Position numbers and translations under genes: made by a program. Below are positions 27,611-38,900 of a DNA stretch of 64,000 nucleotides, piece after piece. Within the stretch, counting starts at the first letter, position 1, and every line of letters begins with the position of its first letter. Below the pieces are notes generated by a model. It saw nothing but the letters and a program-made list of their open reading frames with translations, did not search any database and was not told where the DNA came from. This DNA is from Cyprinodon diabolis (Eukaryota; Chordata; Actinopteri; Cyprinodontiformes; Cyprinodontidae): positions 21,588,474 through 21,652,473 of the forward strand of contig CM060065.1 of assembly GCA_030533445.1 (NCBI GenBank). The letters are read 5' to 3'.

Positions 27611-29689
27611 AGACCACTCGCAAGCAAAAATGATTTTGGGGCTAGTTTACTGGGCTAAAAATTGATAATTAATAACTGAAAAGGTGGGATGTAAACACGT
27701 TATTGAGATTATTGGAAACAGCGACAGTTTTAAAATCCAACTGCTATTAGGAAAAAAGGATTTTAGATAATTCTCCTTTTGGAACCTAAGGCGGCAGTCC
27801 GTCCGTCTGTCTCCCCCATCCTGCACTTTGTTTATAGGGCGTCGTAGGACATATCTGGCCTTCCTTATATAACTCACTTTCTCACAGTTACATCTAGTAA
27901 GAGAAGCCATCATTAGATTGCCAATATGATGTTCTTCTTCTGAGATGCTGCATTTTCAGCCAAATATAATAACCAACAGGTAGTTTGGTAGTTATGTCTT
28001 CTCAAGGAGTAGAACATTTTTCCTAAATTTCAAGGATCTTTTTTTGTTTGGCAAAGTTGGTAACATTTTGTCTTCATTTTGGTCACCTTAAAATCTCCAG
28101 TGGATGCTGTCATAATCTTGTCTTTTTGTTTGCTGAAATTTTAGATTTGTTATTGACTTAAGAAATAAGCTTACCCGGTAATATGTTTTTCTGGGGTTGT
28201 TTGGGAGCAAACACTTTTTGACAGTTGTGTGGTGTGATTTTTATTTTAATTTTCTTTTCCGAGTAAGCTGCACAGATTCTTCAGGCGAGAATATACACAA
28301 GAAAATACAAGTTTCTCCTTTTGGGCTAAAAGCTCATAAAGTGAATCAACAAAGGAAAATAAAAAAATCAAAGTTAAGTTAACGAAGAATCACTTTAGCT
28401 ACATATAAATAACATTTAAAACCACCCACTATGGCAAACTTTTCATTGAACATCACCAAGAAAACAAGAAACAAAAAACACAGAACATCACTGGACTCTG
28501 AGAACAAAACCACGACCGAAGAAACCTTTTTCAGAAGGGAATCATGTCCAAACAATTACCAGGAATTAAGGATTATTTGAATGTGAACATTCTCCCTAAT
28601 CATCCACTGAGAGGAGGAGTCACCCATCCACTCCTGGATTACTGGAAGTTGTGGTAATGAGCTTGCAGCATGTAACAGCAGCAGGTTTGGGAATTAACCC
28701 TGTAACCATGGCAATTGCTGCAATGATGACAAATTTGCTGTTTCAATAAACAAAATGACAAAGAAATGTTGCCAGGTGTTATCTAAGTGTTTTAGTGATA
28801 AAAGTCACCACATGTGCAACACACAGCAGGGCATTTGTAACCACAGGAAGCAGAGTAAAAACAGTGTTTGCGTATGCAGTTTGACTGGATCCGACTTTAA
28901 CTCAGCAAAGTACTTGAGTAGACACTGCAAATTGTGAAATGTTTATTTGCAAGGCTACCTGCACCATACAGCTCCTTTCTCCCAAGGATGAGTCATCCAC
29001 CGACTACATATGCTATGTTTGAGGTGGGCTTTGGACAAGCTCCTTGAGGAGAATGTAGAGCGGTAAAGAAACACTGCTGAGGCATCACAGACCTACCGAT
29101 TTTCTGTCACATTGTTTCACAACAGGAGACGTTACCTGGTAAAGAAAACTGTAAATCTCACCCATCCCCCCACGATTACCGCCCGCACAAGGCCCTGTCA
29201 ACAGTCAGCCGTGTATTGATAATGAGAGCCATGTATTTGCAGCCACATCTGTCTCCACGCAGAATCAAATGCAGGTAGAGGTTTAAACAAGAAAAAACAT
29301 CTGAGACAATAAAAAACAAGTATGTAGAAAATAGATCTGCAACTTATCAATTGTTGGGCAGAAATGATGCAATTAATTTATCACCTTGGACATTTTGTAC
29401 CTTTGAGGTTTTGGTTGTTACGTATTTCATTTTTTTCAGGTAAGCTATGGTGCCATCTACTAGAGAGAGTTTCATACTAGCAGTGTGTATGTTTGTACCT
29501 ACCTTTGGAGTAATTTAATAGATTTTAATCCTAGTTTGCCGTTCCCTCAGTTGTTTTGGTTTGACAAAAAGTTCTAATCTGTTATTTCTTATGGCTTAGC
29601 AGCTCTGAGTGGGAGTCAGGATAAAAGTATTTGGGAACACATTTATTTTTGGATAATATTGTCTGATTAAGGTTAACTTGTATTGTGGA

Positions 29690-29885
29690 ATTGTGGTTAG
29701 TAGGGTTGCCCTGCAGCAGGTTGGTCCTGGGTTGAAATTATGGCATGAATCTGTCTCTGGGGTAAAACCAGGTGACTTGGTTTCCCCCCAGCCCAAAAGC
29801 ATGACTGATAGGTTGGTGTGTGCAGCATGGTTGTATGCCCTGTGATGGCTTGGCTGCTTATTAAGAATGCACCTCAGCAATCATT
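29690..29885 (+). repeat. decayed L2-like tail
   Basis: It contains CAGCAGGTTGGTCCTGGGTT, CCCCAGCCCAAAAGCATGAC, GATAGGTTGGTGTGTG and CCCTGTGATGGCTTGGCTG, a mutated version of the sequence at 22345-22645 in the opposite orientation. Confidence 0.6.
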
Positions 29886-32079
29886 TATTTATTGCAAGAG
29901 ATAGAAATCACCTTTTCTCTCCAATACAAATTAAGTTTTGGGACAATTTATGCCCCTTTCCCCCCAAATATAAAAACATTGTGTAGATGTTTAATTATGA
30001 TAACATTCTTAAGAAAACCAAACCTTTTCTACTTATGTATATAGATGATGGTCTAATCTCTATTTTTGATGTTGTTGAATATTTCCATAATGCAATGGAA
30101 TTTCACCCTGAAAATACTAAAACCTCATATATAACTCATGTTAAATACAAGATTAAACTAAGAAAAGGAAAACTAAAAACATTCTCGCCTTGTGAAATAT
30201 GACAGACTGCTACCGTTATAATCAAACAAAAAAAAAAAAACCCTCCTAAATGTTAATCTGTTGGTAAATCCCATTTACTGGGGTCTTATAGCAACATGTT
30301 CTTACAACAGACTTATTAACATATAGAAAATTCTATTCAAATGATCATTAGGTGTATGAAACATACATAATGACACATGGTTGGGACACAATGTCCCAGA
30401 ATGAAATTCCCATTTAGAATAAAGATAATTGGGTTTAAAACACAGAAACTGCATAAGTGCAAAGTGGTCAACATTCCAAATAACCAACAGAATGAGAGAG
30501 TCTGACGCTGGACCTTAAGTATGTGGTAAGGAACTAGTTTGTTTACAGACACAAAGTAGTTTTTAAAATAGGGAGGGGGCATAAGGGCTGCGAGCCTGCG
30601 GAGCTACATCTTTCCAGTCATGTTACAGATTTTCTCTTAGGATAAAAATCTATTTTTATTTACTAAAGTTCCCTTAACCAGCAGCAAACCTCACAACCAG
30701 TTTTTTTTTCTCTGAGAATTTTAAAAACTCCGCTACTTAGTCTTAAATGATAATAAACAAGCTTAGCACTGTATTTCACACATATCCCAAACCAGGTGAA
30801 TATTACCCCTCCACAAAAATAAAAAAAATACTCAAGCAGCTTATAAAAATCAAAGCACTGGGACTAATCAACTAATTGTGTCTGCACTTATTTAAATCCA
30901 AAGCTTGAAGCTGGGGGGGCTTACCTTGTCCAGAGTCACCACTTTAAACTGTCTTTTGAAGTGAAGTATCTCTGAGCATGTGGTCTCGCTGCAGGTTGGT
31001 TGACAGCCGAGCTGATATGTTTTATAGTTTTTATTTCTTTACCTCTCGGAGTAGGGGGATTTACTGATACAAATGTTGGTGGTGCAAACAACAATCCTCG
31101 TGGCCCTGTTTTACATGTCAAACCAGGGTGGATACCATGGATTTCCATAAACCTCTTTTAAATATTTGCATTGCGCATTATGGGACAGGATGAGAAGCAG
31201 AAGAAGACTTTCTGTGACTTGATTTTTTATTTTTTCATCTTTTATGTTTTGCCTCTCTGGGGCTTAATATTTTTGAGAAAGATGTGATGTATTCACCATG
31301 TGACAAAAATGTATAAAACAATTTCCCTTTTTAGCATCGGCAAGCAAATCTGAAAGCAGTATTTTAGGAAAAATGTTTAGTTTTTAAGTACCTTAGCGGT
31401 GACATGAAACAAAGCGACCCTTTCTAAGGCCCCAGAAATAACTCCTTGCTAGAAGAGGTATGACAAAATTCAACAAGTGTCAGAGGAACACGGAGTGCTA
31501 GTAGTCAGCTCTCCACCGGTTTGTTCCCCTCTGACGTATTACTTTATAATATCAGGTCATCTAATTAAACAGAAGATGAAAAGTTCACAGCCGTGACGCG
31601 TGACACTGTGGGGATAAGGAGGAACATCGTGGTATGCTCTTATTTGTCAAACTGAAAAAGATGTTTGCAGATGCTGGGTCCATTAAAACATCAAGAGTTT
31701 CATTTAGGTCAGCTCCCAAGGTTTCCTTAATTAAAGGAACTGTGTGTCAGTTGTTTGTGTATGATGGCATCTTAGAGAGTTAACGCTTCTTTTACACATC
31801 CAGCCTCTCTGCTTGTTCTGCCATCACTCACTTGTCACTGCAAGTGAGGTAAGTACATTGAGGAAACAACAAAAAAATGAATGATGCACTTTGTGTCATT
31901 ATAAATCCATATTATTTAGGCTGAATTGTCATTAAAGTTACTTTAATCTATCCAAAGCTAAAAAAATAAACAAAAATCCAGCAGCCAATTTTGACACATT
32001 TCCCTTGCACGTTTTTTTTTTTTTGTAGTTTGATTTTTTCCTAACAAAATAAATGACAACACGTAGCATGTAATGTCTC

Positions 32080-32640
32080 TCAGAAAGTTGAGCTAAAACA
32101 ATGGGTTTGTCATGATCTGAGATTCTACCTGCAGTTGCTAAGCAACACCCACCTCCAACCCCTCGACCCATTTCATTGGTCAGCAGGAAAAACGCACAGT
32201 GCCCCCCATTGGCTGGGAGAAAGTTAATAAACTTTAGCCAGGACCTGCCTCTGCAAATGCACACACCCTCCCCTTCCTTTCTCTCTTTGACACACACACA
32301 CCCACACACAATGAAGAGATTCTTGTGAATGAGAGCATGAGAGGGTGTCAGTGCTTGCGCAGTACAGTGCTGATATATGCATTGAGCTCCTGAGCTAAAA
32401 ATAAAGATCACACTGAGCCACTGAAAGTTGCAAGACTGAATTCAAAGTGACAAGTCTAGTTCTCTCCAGACGGAGCAATGAGGTCCCACCCTCATAATAG
32501 ATCCACGAGGTATTTTTTTTTGTTTTCTTTTCCTTTTTGAGTTTGCTTTTAAATACAGAGTCCTGACAGGAGCTCGTACGCAGCGATTCACAGCGTTTGA
32601 TCAGGCTAAAAATGCAAGACAAGACAGCCCAAAATAACTT
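32080..32640. promoter_or_regulatory. possible regulatory island with CCAAT boxes
   Basis: This is a less AT-rich block in AT-rich intergenic DNA, with CATTGGTCAGCAGG and CATTGGCTGGG (CCAAT boxes on the minus strand) about 40 bases apart and a CA-rich stretch at 32290-32310. No gene start can be assigned. Confidence 0.25.
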
Positions 32641-33239
32641 TAAAATGAAGCTGGAAAAAAAAAGGCATTCAGCAGCAGTTCCTGGTCTTTATTGTCTGAG
32701 GCTGTCCCACACAGCCCATTAAAGAACCACAAGTCCATTCATATTAACCCACGCTGCTGTGTTCTTATCAAAACTGTAAAAGATCTATGTTTTCAGTCCT
32801 TTTTTAGAGTTTTGATTGAGTTAATTTCTCTTGTTAGCTGACCACTGTTAACAGTTAAAAACTCATACTCTCTTTATTGCTCAAAGAAGGGACGCCCTAA
32901 TTAGTCTAAATTACATGCATCAGAACCTGAAAGAGGTCTATGCTTTAGAAATCGAAATAGTACAATATAATTTAGAAAGACACTCTGATTCTTTATTGTC
33001 TTGAGAAAATGCAAAAAGAAACACTTCATTCCCTTTTTTGAAGAGTGATGCCATCATTACAAATCAATTTCTTTCTTGCAGTCGATTTTTTAGGCATTCT
33101 GACATCAATAAAATAATCCAACAACTTGAAAATCAAAGTAGGTAAAAAAAAAAAAGGAACATCAAAAGTCTAATCAAAGTAGCTTTTGACTAGATATGCA
33201 TAATATGTGCATTAAATTGTAATGAATAAAATTAAGATA

Positions 33240-34487
33240 CACTATATTGCCAAAAGTATTTGCTCACCCATCCAAATTATTGGAATCAGGTGTTCCAATC
33301 ACTTCCATGGCCACAGGTGTATAAATTCAAGCACCTAGGCATGCAGACTGTTTTTACAAACATTTGTGAAAGAATGGGTCGCTCTCAGGAGCTCAGTGAA
33401 TTCCAGCGTGGAACTGTGATAGGATGCCACCTGTGCAACAAATCCAGTCGTGAAATTTCCTCGCTCCTAAATATTCCACAGTCAACTGTCAGCTGTATTA
33501 TAAGAAAATGGAAGTGTTTGGGAACGACAGCAACTCAGCCACGAAGTGGTAGGCCACGTAAACTGACGGAGCGGGGTCAGCGGATGCTGAAGCGCATAGT
33601 GCGAAGAGGTCGCCAACTTTCTGCAGAGTCAATCACTACAGACCTCCAAACTTCATGTGGCCTTCAGATTAGCTCAAGAACAGTGCGCAGAGAGCTTCAT
33701 GGAATGGGTTTCCATGGTCGAGCAGCTGCATCCAAGCCATACATAACCAAGTGCAATGCAAAGCGTCGGATGCGGTGGTGTAAAGCACGCCGCCACTGGA
33801 CTCTAGAGCAGTGGAGACGCGTTCTCTGGAGTGACGAATCGCGCTTCTCCATCTGGCAATCTGATGGACGGGTCTGGGTTTGGCGGTTGCCAGGAGAACG
33901 GTACTTGTCTGACTGCATTGTGCCAAGTGTAAAGTTTGGTGGAGGGGGGATTATGGTGTGGGGTTGTTTTTCAGGAGCTGGGCTTGGCCCCTTAGTTCCA
34001 GTGAAAGGAACTCTGAATGCTTCAGCATACCAAGACATTTTGGACAATTCCATGCTCCCAACTTTGTGGGAACAGTTTGGAGCTGGCCCCTTCCTCTTCC
34101 AACATGACTGTGCACCAGTGCACAAAGCAAGGTCCATAAAGACATGGATGACAGAGTCTGGTGTGGATGAACTTGACTGGCCTGCACAGAGTCCTGACCT
34201 CAACCCGATAGAACACCTTTGGGATGAATTAGAGCGGAGACTGAGAGCCAGGCCTTCTCGTCCAACATCAGTGTGCGACCTCACAAATGCGCTTCTGGAA
34301 GAATGGTCAAAAATTCCCATAAACACACTCCTAAACCTTGTGGACAGCCTTCCCAGAAGAGTTGAAGCTGTTCTAGCTGCAAAGGGTGGACCGACGTCAT
34401 ATTGAACCCTATGGATTAGGAACGGGATGTCACTTAAGCTCATATGTGAGTCAAGGCAGGTGAGCAAATACTTTTGGCAATATAGTG
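33240..34487 (+). mobile_element. Tc1/mariner transposon, complete copy, 29-bp perfect TIRs
   Basis: The element is 1248 bp, bounded by TA dinucleotides (33238-33239 and 34488-34489). The first and last 29 bp are perfect inverted repeats beginning CACTATATTGCC. A single transposase frame occupies most of the interior. It lies in the intergenic region about 1.3 kb beyond the 3' end of kif18a and is unrelated in TIR sequence to the two intronic copies. Confidence 0.95.
33374..34405 (+). CDS. Tc1-family transposase (DD34E), intact frame
   Basis: This 343-residue frame has no stop or frameshift. I chose the ATG at 33374 ([10 protein letters not shown]) because it gives the usual Tc1 length of about 340; the frame is open 38 codons further upstream into the TIR side. 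Order: paired helix-turn-helix region (residues about 1-110), with SGRPRK at 58-63 as the GRPR-like linker, then the RNase H-like catalytic core. Catalytic residues are D154 in WSDES, D245 in FQHDCAP and E280 in DLNPIEHLW, with 34 residues between the last two. The protein cuts and pastes the element at TA sites. The intact frame and perfect ends suggest a recent, possibly still active copy; activity is inference. Confidence 0.95.
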   Translation: MGRSQELSEFQRGTVIGCHLCNKSSREISSLLNIPQSTVSCIIRKWKCLGTTATQPRSGRPRKLTERGQRMLKRIVRRGRQLSAESITTDLQTSCGLQISSRTVRRELHGMGFHGRAAASKPYITKCNAKRRMRWCKARRHWTLEQWRRVLWSDESRFSIWQSDGRVWVWRLPGERYLSDCIVPSVKFGGGGIMVWGCFSGAGLGPLVPVKGTLNASAYQDILDNSMLPTLWEQFGAGPFLFQHDCAPVHKARSIKTWMTESGVDELDWPAQSPDLNPIEHLWDELERRLRARPSRPTSVCDLTNALLEEWSKIPINTLLNLVDSLPRRVEAVLAAKGGPTSY

Positions 34488-35667
34488 TATTTCTATATTA
34501 ACTAAAATATTTTTTCTAAATAACGTCATGATGAGAGTGGTTTAAAACAATGACTAAATATTTTTTCTATATTTGGAATCTCCTCATCGTGGACAAAATC
34601 TAGTCTGACAACTTTCTTCTGAAGTGGATAAAAACAAATTTAATAAACCCTCTGGATGGAAAGAAATGTATAAGGCGCAAGATAGTCACTCCTTATAATC
34701 CCCAAAATTCAAAAATGGTTTGAAAGCTCTATTTACATTTTAGTAAAAACCAAATGTGAAGCAGATTATTTCTATGCAAGCTCTGAATTGTATGTTGGCC
34801 CTTTTTTTTTTTTTGAAACAGGGTATAAGTTTTATTAATTATTCTTATTAAATATCTTATTCTTCTTAAATAATTACTTTTTAGTAAACAAAAATAGACT
34901 ATAAAAACTGAAATACAGCAGAGGCAACAAACTGCAAAACTTCCCCTTTAATACTAAAAAATGTAAGAAAATAAAAAAATCACTTATACATGTACAGAAT
35001 TTGCAAGGAGGATTAATTGCCTTTTTTTAACAAGACAGCTATGATAAAGACTATAGGTTGAAACAGTCTAGGAAAAAAATCCATAACTGAAAAACAAACA
35101 AAACAATATCTGAAAAAAAATATCTGAAGTGTATGTTATCCAATTTTTCCCAATTCATGTAGTGTTGAAGCACCTATATTTCATCTTAACCTGTTATATG
35201 GTAAACTACACATCTGCTCAGGTATATTCATTGAAATTAGATAAAAAAAAGGTTCCTTCCTATCAAGTCTAATACCTATTACCTTGTAACTGAGCCTTCA
35301 TTTAAAACCAAGCTCTATTTGCAATAGCAACAACACAAAGACTGGATGCACCATTTTAAAAGGGGATTTCTGTATTTAATAAAAAGCTGGTCTATAACAC
35401 TTATTAAAGCAACATAAAGTAAATCAGTTTTATCATTCATACATTTAAAACATGACAAACAAAACCACTCTAAATAGAGCAGTATCAGCTTCTTTAGCTG
35501 CCTTCTGAAACATTTTTTCTACATACATCCTCAAAGTTGCAAATGTTTGTGAAAGATCAGCCACAAGACTCTACTTTCTTGTGTATGCTATGCACAAGTG
35601 TTTTGAATAGCTTTCCAAAAGCTAAAGAGAAAGTAAGCACATTAATCTACACAAGAAATATCTACAC
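34488..35667. other. intergenic DNA between Tc1 element and kif18a 3' end
   Basis: This is AT-rich sequence with poly(T) and poly(A) runs and no frame that looks coding. Confidence 0.6.
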
Positions 35668-35673
35668 TTTATT
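35668..35673 (-). terminator. candidate polyadenylation signal of kif18a
   Basis: An AATAAA on the minus strand lies 147 bases downstream of the stop codon. An ATTAAA near 35374 is an alternative. The 3' end was not otherwise located. Confidence 0.4.
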
Positions 35674-35819
35674 TAAAAATCACATGAGCATGGCTGCTGG
35701 AGCAAATCTACACAACAGAACATCTTTTGCTGGTAGATCTTTGCTTTATCAAGTGAATAATCACTGGTAAAATCAGATTAAAAGTCAGAAAAAAACACTA
35801 AGGCATGATCTAAACGTGT

Positions 35820-35953
35820 TTAGATCCGCTTGGCCACTCGTTTAATGTGTTGGGATGTTTTGTAGAAAAGGGATTTGTGTTTCTGACGTTCAATGCCACT
35901 GAGGTTTCCCTCGGAGACGCTCCTAACAACTCTGCGGGGCTTGTACTCCGAAC
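35820..35953 (-). CDS. kif18a: kif18a terminal coding exon and stop
   Basis: This exon has two bases closing a Gly codon, 43 sense codons and TAA at 35820-35822. The acceptor is TTTTCCTTCAG. It encodes [19 protein letters not shown] and a basic end finishing KRVAKRI. SVSEGNL parallels the last residues of human KIF18A (ISKGNL); the fish protein continues about 28 residues further. The reading in another frame that begins [11 protein letters not shown] is not phase-compatible. Confidence 0.88.
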
Positions 35954-38900
35954 CTGAAGGAAAAGAAATGACAGGTCAAGGACAGTCAGTAAAAGCACCA
36001 CATCCAATTTCTATCAGTGCAACTAAAACATTTTCCTTTGTTGACGTCGCTACAGCAAGAGGATACAAAATAATTCATTTTACGTATCTGTAGAGCTTAA
36101 GGTCAGCGGGTGGAGACCCCGTATACCACTACCATTTTGCACAATCCATCCACTTATATCAAACTTTTTCAGACTTGACCCCAAACCTTAATTTGCAGTT
36201 AAAATGGTTATACTTAAACAAATCTGACCTAAACTATTCCTGCAAATTTGCTCTTTTATTCTTTAGAGCGTCCTACTTTTGTAATAGTATATCAGAGCTA
36301 TGTAGAAATCATGATATAGATGTTTCTCTGCTTTAACATAATTAAGAACATAACTTAACTAAAATTAATTCTATCAGGTTTTCTAAAGCCAGTAACCATC
36401 TAAAACATTGAGAATAGTCTGGCCTGAGGACAAGGGTTTAAAAAATGGATCTAAAAGAAAGCTAATATCAGTTTAAAATGCAGATTTTGCTAAAGGCTAA
36501 AGCTGAAAAATAAAAATGATTTGTCTTTGTTTTTAAATCTGTAAAACGGTAAACCCAGCTGCACCATCGCTCATATGATGAGGGCTCTCATCTCCCCCAA
36601 TATAAATAACTGAATTATCAAAGAAGGGCTAGAAATAAACATCCTTGATGCTGTTTATTGCAGTTCTTTTTTTATATTGATCAATTTGGTGTTTACCTGT
36701 GAAACGTGGCACTCTGACGGGCCCCTGAACGACGGAGGGGTCTTTCTTTATCCGTTTCGATGCTGTGGAACCCTGGAACTCGTTGAAGTTGCTGCAGTTA
36801 AAAAGGCAAAAATAATTAAGTTTTTACTTTCTTATAATTTACATCCTGGGTCCTGGGTACAGAATAAGTCAAATCTGAGAATAACAGAAGAGGATTACCA
36901 GTTGAGTTTACGTTTTCCTTGTGCAGCTGATGTCATCTCCATGTAGGTCGGGTTCGTTCGTTTCGTCTCTTGCAAAGGAGCGACGAATTGTCTGCAGGAG
37001 AAAAGCTTACATTAAAGCGAATGCCTAAAAAAATAAAAAAACTTAGAAAACTCAACTTAAAATTTTATTGGAATACTGTTACAGAACAATAACCTTGAAA
37101 GCTGTATTTAAATATGGCTGATCAATATCTCTGTAATGACAAGGGCACTCCTTCAGACTCCCAGAAGTAACAACAAACAAATGCTTTAGAGGTTTTATTA
37201 TGATTTCTTATTTATGAACTGAGAATATGAACGGCTTGAGCTTTAATGCACTTTCAGCTATGCTTGTTTATTATTATACAAAATTATTCTAACTGAACTT
37301 GAACAACTGTCGGATAAATAGAACAAAAGGAAACGCTAGAATCCTTCCAAGAATCAAACTGACAAAAACCTGCAAAAAAAATAAAAAGTTTAATAAAATC
37401 TTCCAATTAGACTTTTTAATGTCTTTATTAAATATTATTCCGTTCAGTTTAGAGGTGATGCTAAAAGTCTGGAAAACTTCGATTTGTTTTATGTTTCGAT
37501 TCCTTTGGATCCAGCTTCAATACATCCATCTCTCTACATGACCGGATGCCTTCAGAATGATCTGATTTGCTTTCTACTCCAGCATAATTGGAAATGCTGC
37601 AACTGACAGCCTTGTAAAGCCTTGACTTGACATTTCTTTTGATCTGGTGCTACTTCACTAAAATGAATTGATATTTTTCTCACCACCAATCATCTACTTT
37701 AAGGCAGCTTTTAAAGCATTACATGCGTTTGCAAGAAGTGGCTACATCATGAACTACAATATATTTGTGATAAAAAGTTTTCTTCTGAGGCAAGATATTT
37801 GTTCTGTGTTGGAGGATCAAATTTCTCCACAAAAATCCAATAATTCCTGTGTCAGTTTGCCATTTCCAGCTGAAGACTTGAATGAGCCGCCCTTTTCAGC
37901 AGATTTAAGCCTCTTCACCCACTCTTCCGGAATGTAAACCCACAGCTGGTGAAAACACCAAGTGTTTGCACTCTAGTTCCCGGCTTGTTTTGAATAAGGT
38001 TTGGAGGATTTTCCACTTTTGGATGATTTAGTTACAGTACAGACTGAGAGCTTAGAAACTTTCAGATTTGTGCCAAAAAGATCATTTAAGCTTTGAAACA
38101 TTTGTTAGAAGAAAAATCAAAAGACCTCATTCTGAAAATTCCCTCCTCCAGTGATTAAAAATATTTTAAAGATTAATTTTTAGTATTAATAGTTTAACTG
38201 GGGCTTCATTTTATTCTGCGTGATCTGCTGCTCCTTCCCTCGGATGGCTCTGATCGTATCCGACATTAACATGCACTGTTAAATGATCTGGTCACAAGGA
38301 CAAAGCTCAGTATGTCAGTTTTGAGCTGGTAATAACAGGCATGAGTGCCGACATCTAAAAAGCACATTTTAACCCAATATGGTGCCCTTGCAGACATAAA
38401 ACATACAGATTTTTGTAATTCAGCATTTGCATATTTTAGTAACCTATATCGTTAAGCAGAAGACATTGTTAGTGGCTAAAGCCAGATTTGACATCCGTTA
38501 GTAGATTTGGTCTGTCTTTGTAAACACTAGTTTTCTTCTGATGTTTACGTACTACTGCCCCATGTCACTAAATCCCCAAGAGGCTTTAATATTTTCCCTC
38601 ACACTTAATTCCCTTTGGCATAAATATCAAGGCTGAAAATAACTGGTATCAAATTCCATACTTGAAATCCTGTGCAGGAACCCTGATGATCACCCTCTAA
38701 CCTTTTGACAGCAGTCTGGTTCCTCTCAGATGCTCTGTGTGTTTCCCTTGGCTGACTTGGGCCAGAGACGTTTTTGGATGTCGATGCTTGACACGGACTA
38801 CAGCCGCTAATAATAATGGTTGCATTGCTTGGACTCTCATCTTCATTGTCGACGACTTCAAATGTCACGTTTGGATCCATGGAGCTGGAGCAGGGAAGCG

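Larger units (their letters stand above)
4900..33239. other. intergenic DNA without supported genes
   Basis: Apart from the repeats listed separately, I see nothing supportable in 4900-6095, 7150-9557, 9628-14690, 16590-17216, 18078-22155, 22645-24245, 24535-26361, 27610-29690 and 29885-33239. These hold AT-rich sequence with short chance frames, poly(A) or poly(T) runs and CA or CT patches. The conserved non-coding elements expected near a neural gene may be here but cannot be judged without alignment. Confidence 0.6.

Noticed and set aside
31938..32411. A 157-codon frame on the minus strand
   Set aside because: It has low-complexity parts and CA-repeat translation (VCGCVCVKERKEGEG) and no exon-like boundaries; likely chance.
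33697..34467. A 256-codon open frame on the minus strand
   Set aside because: It is antisense to the intact Tc1 transposase at 33374-34405, with no recognisable domain; a shadow of codon bias.
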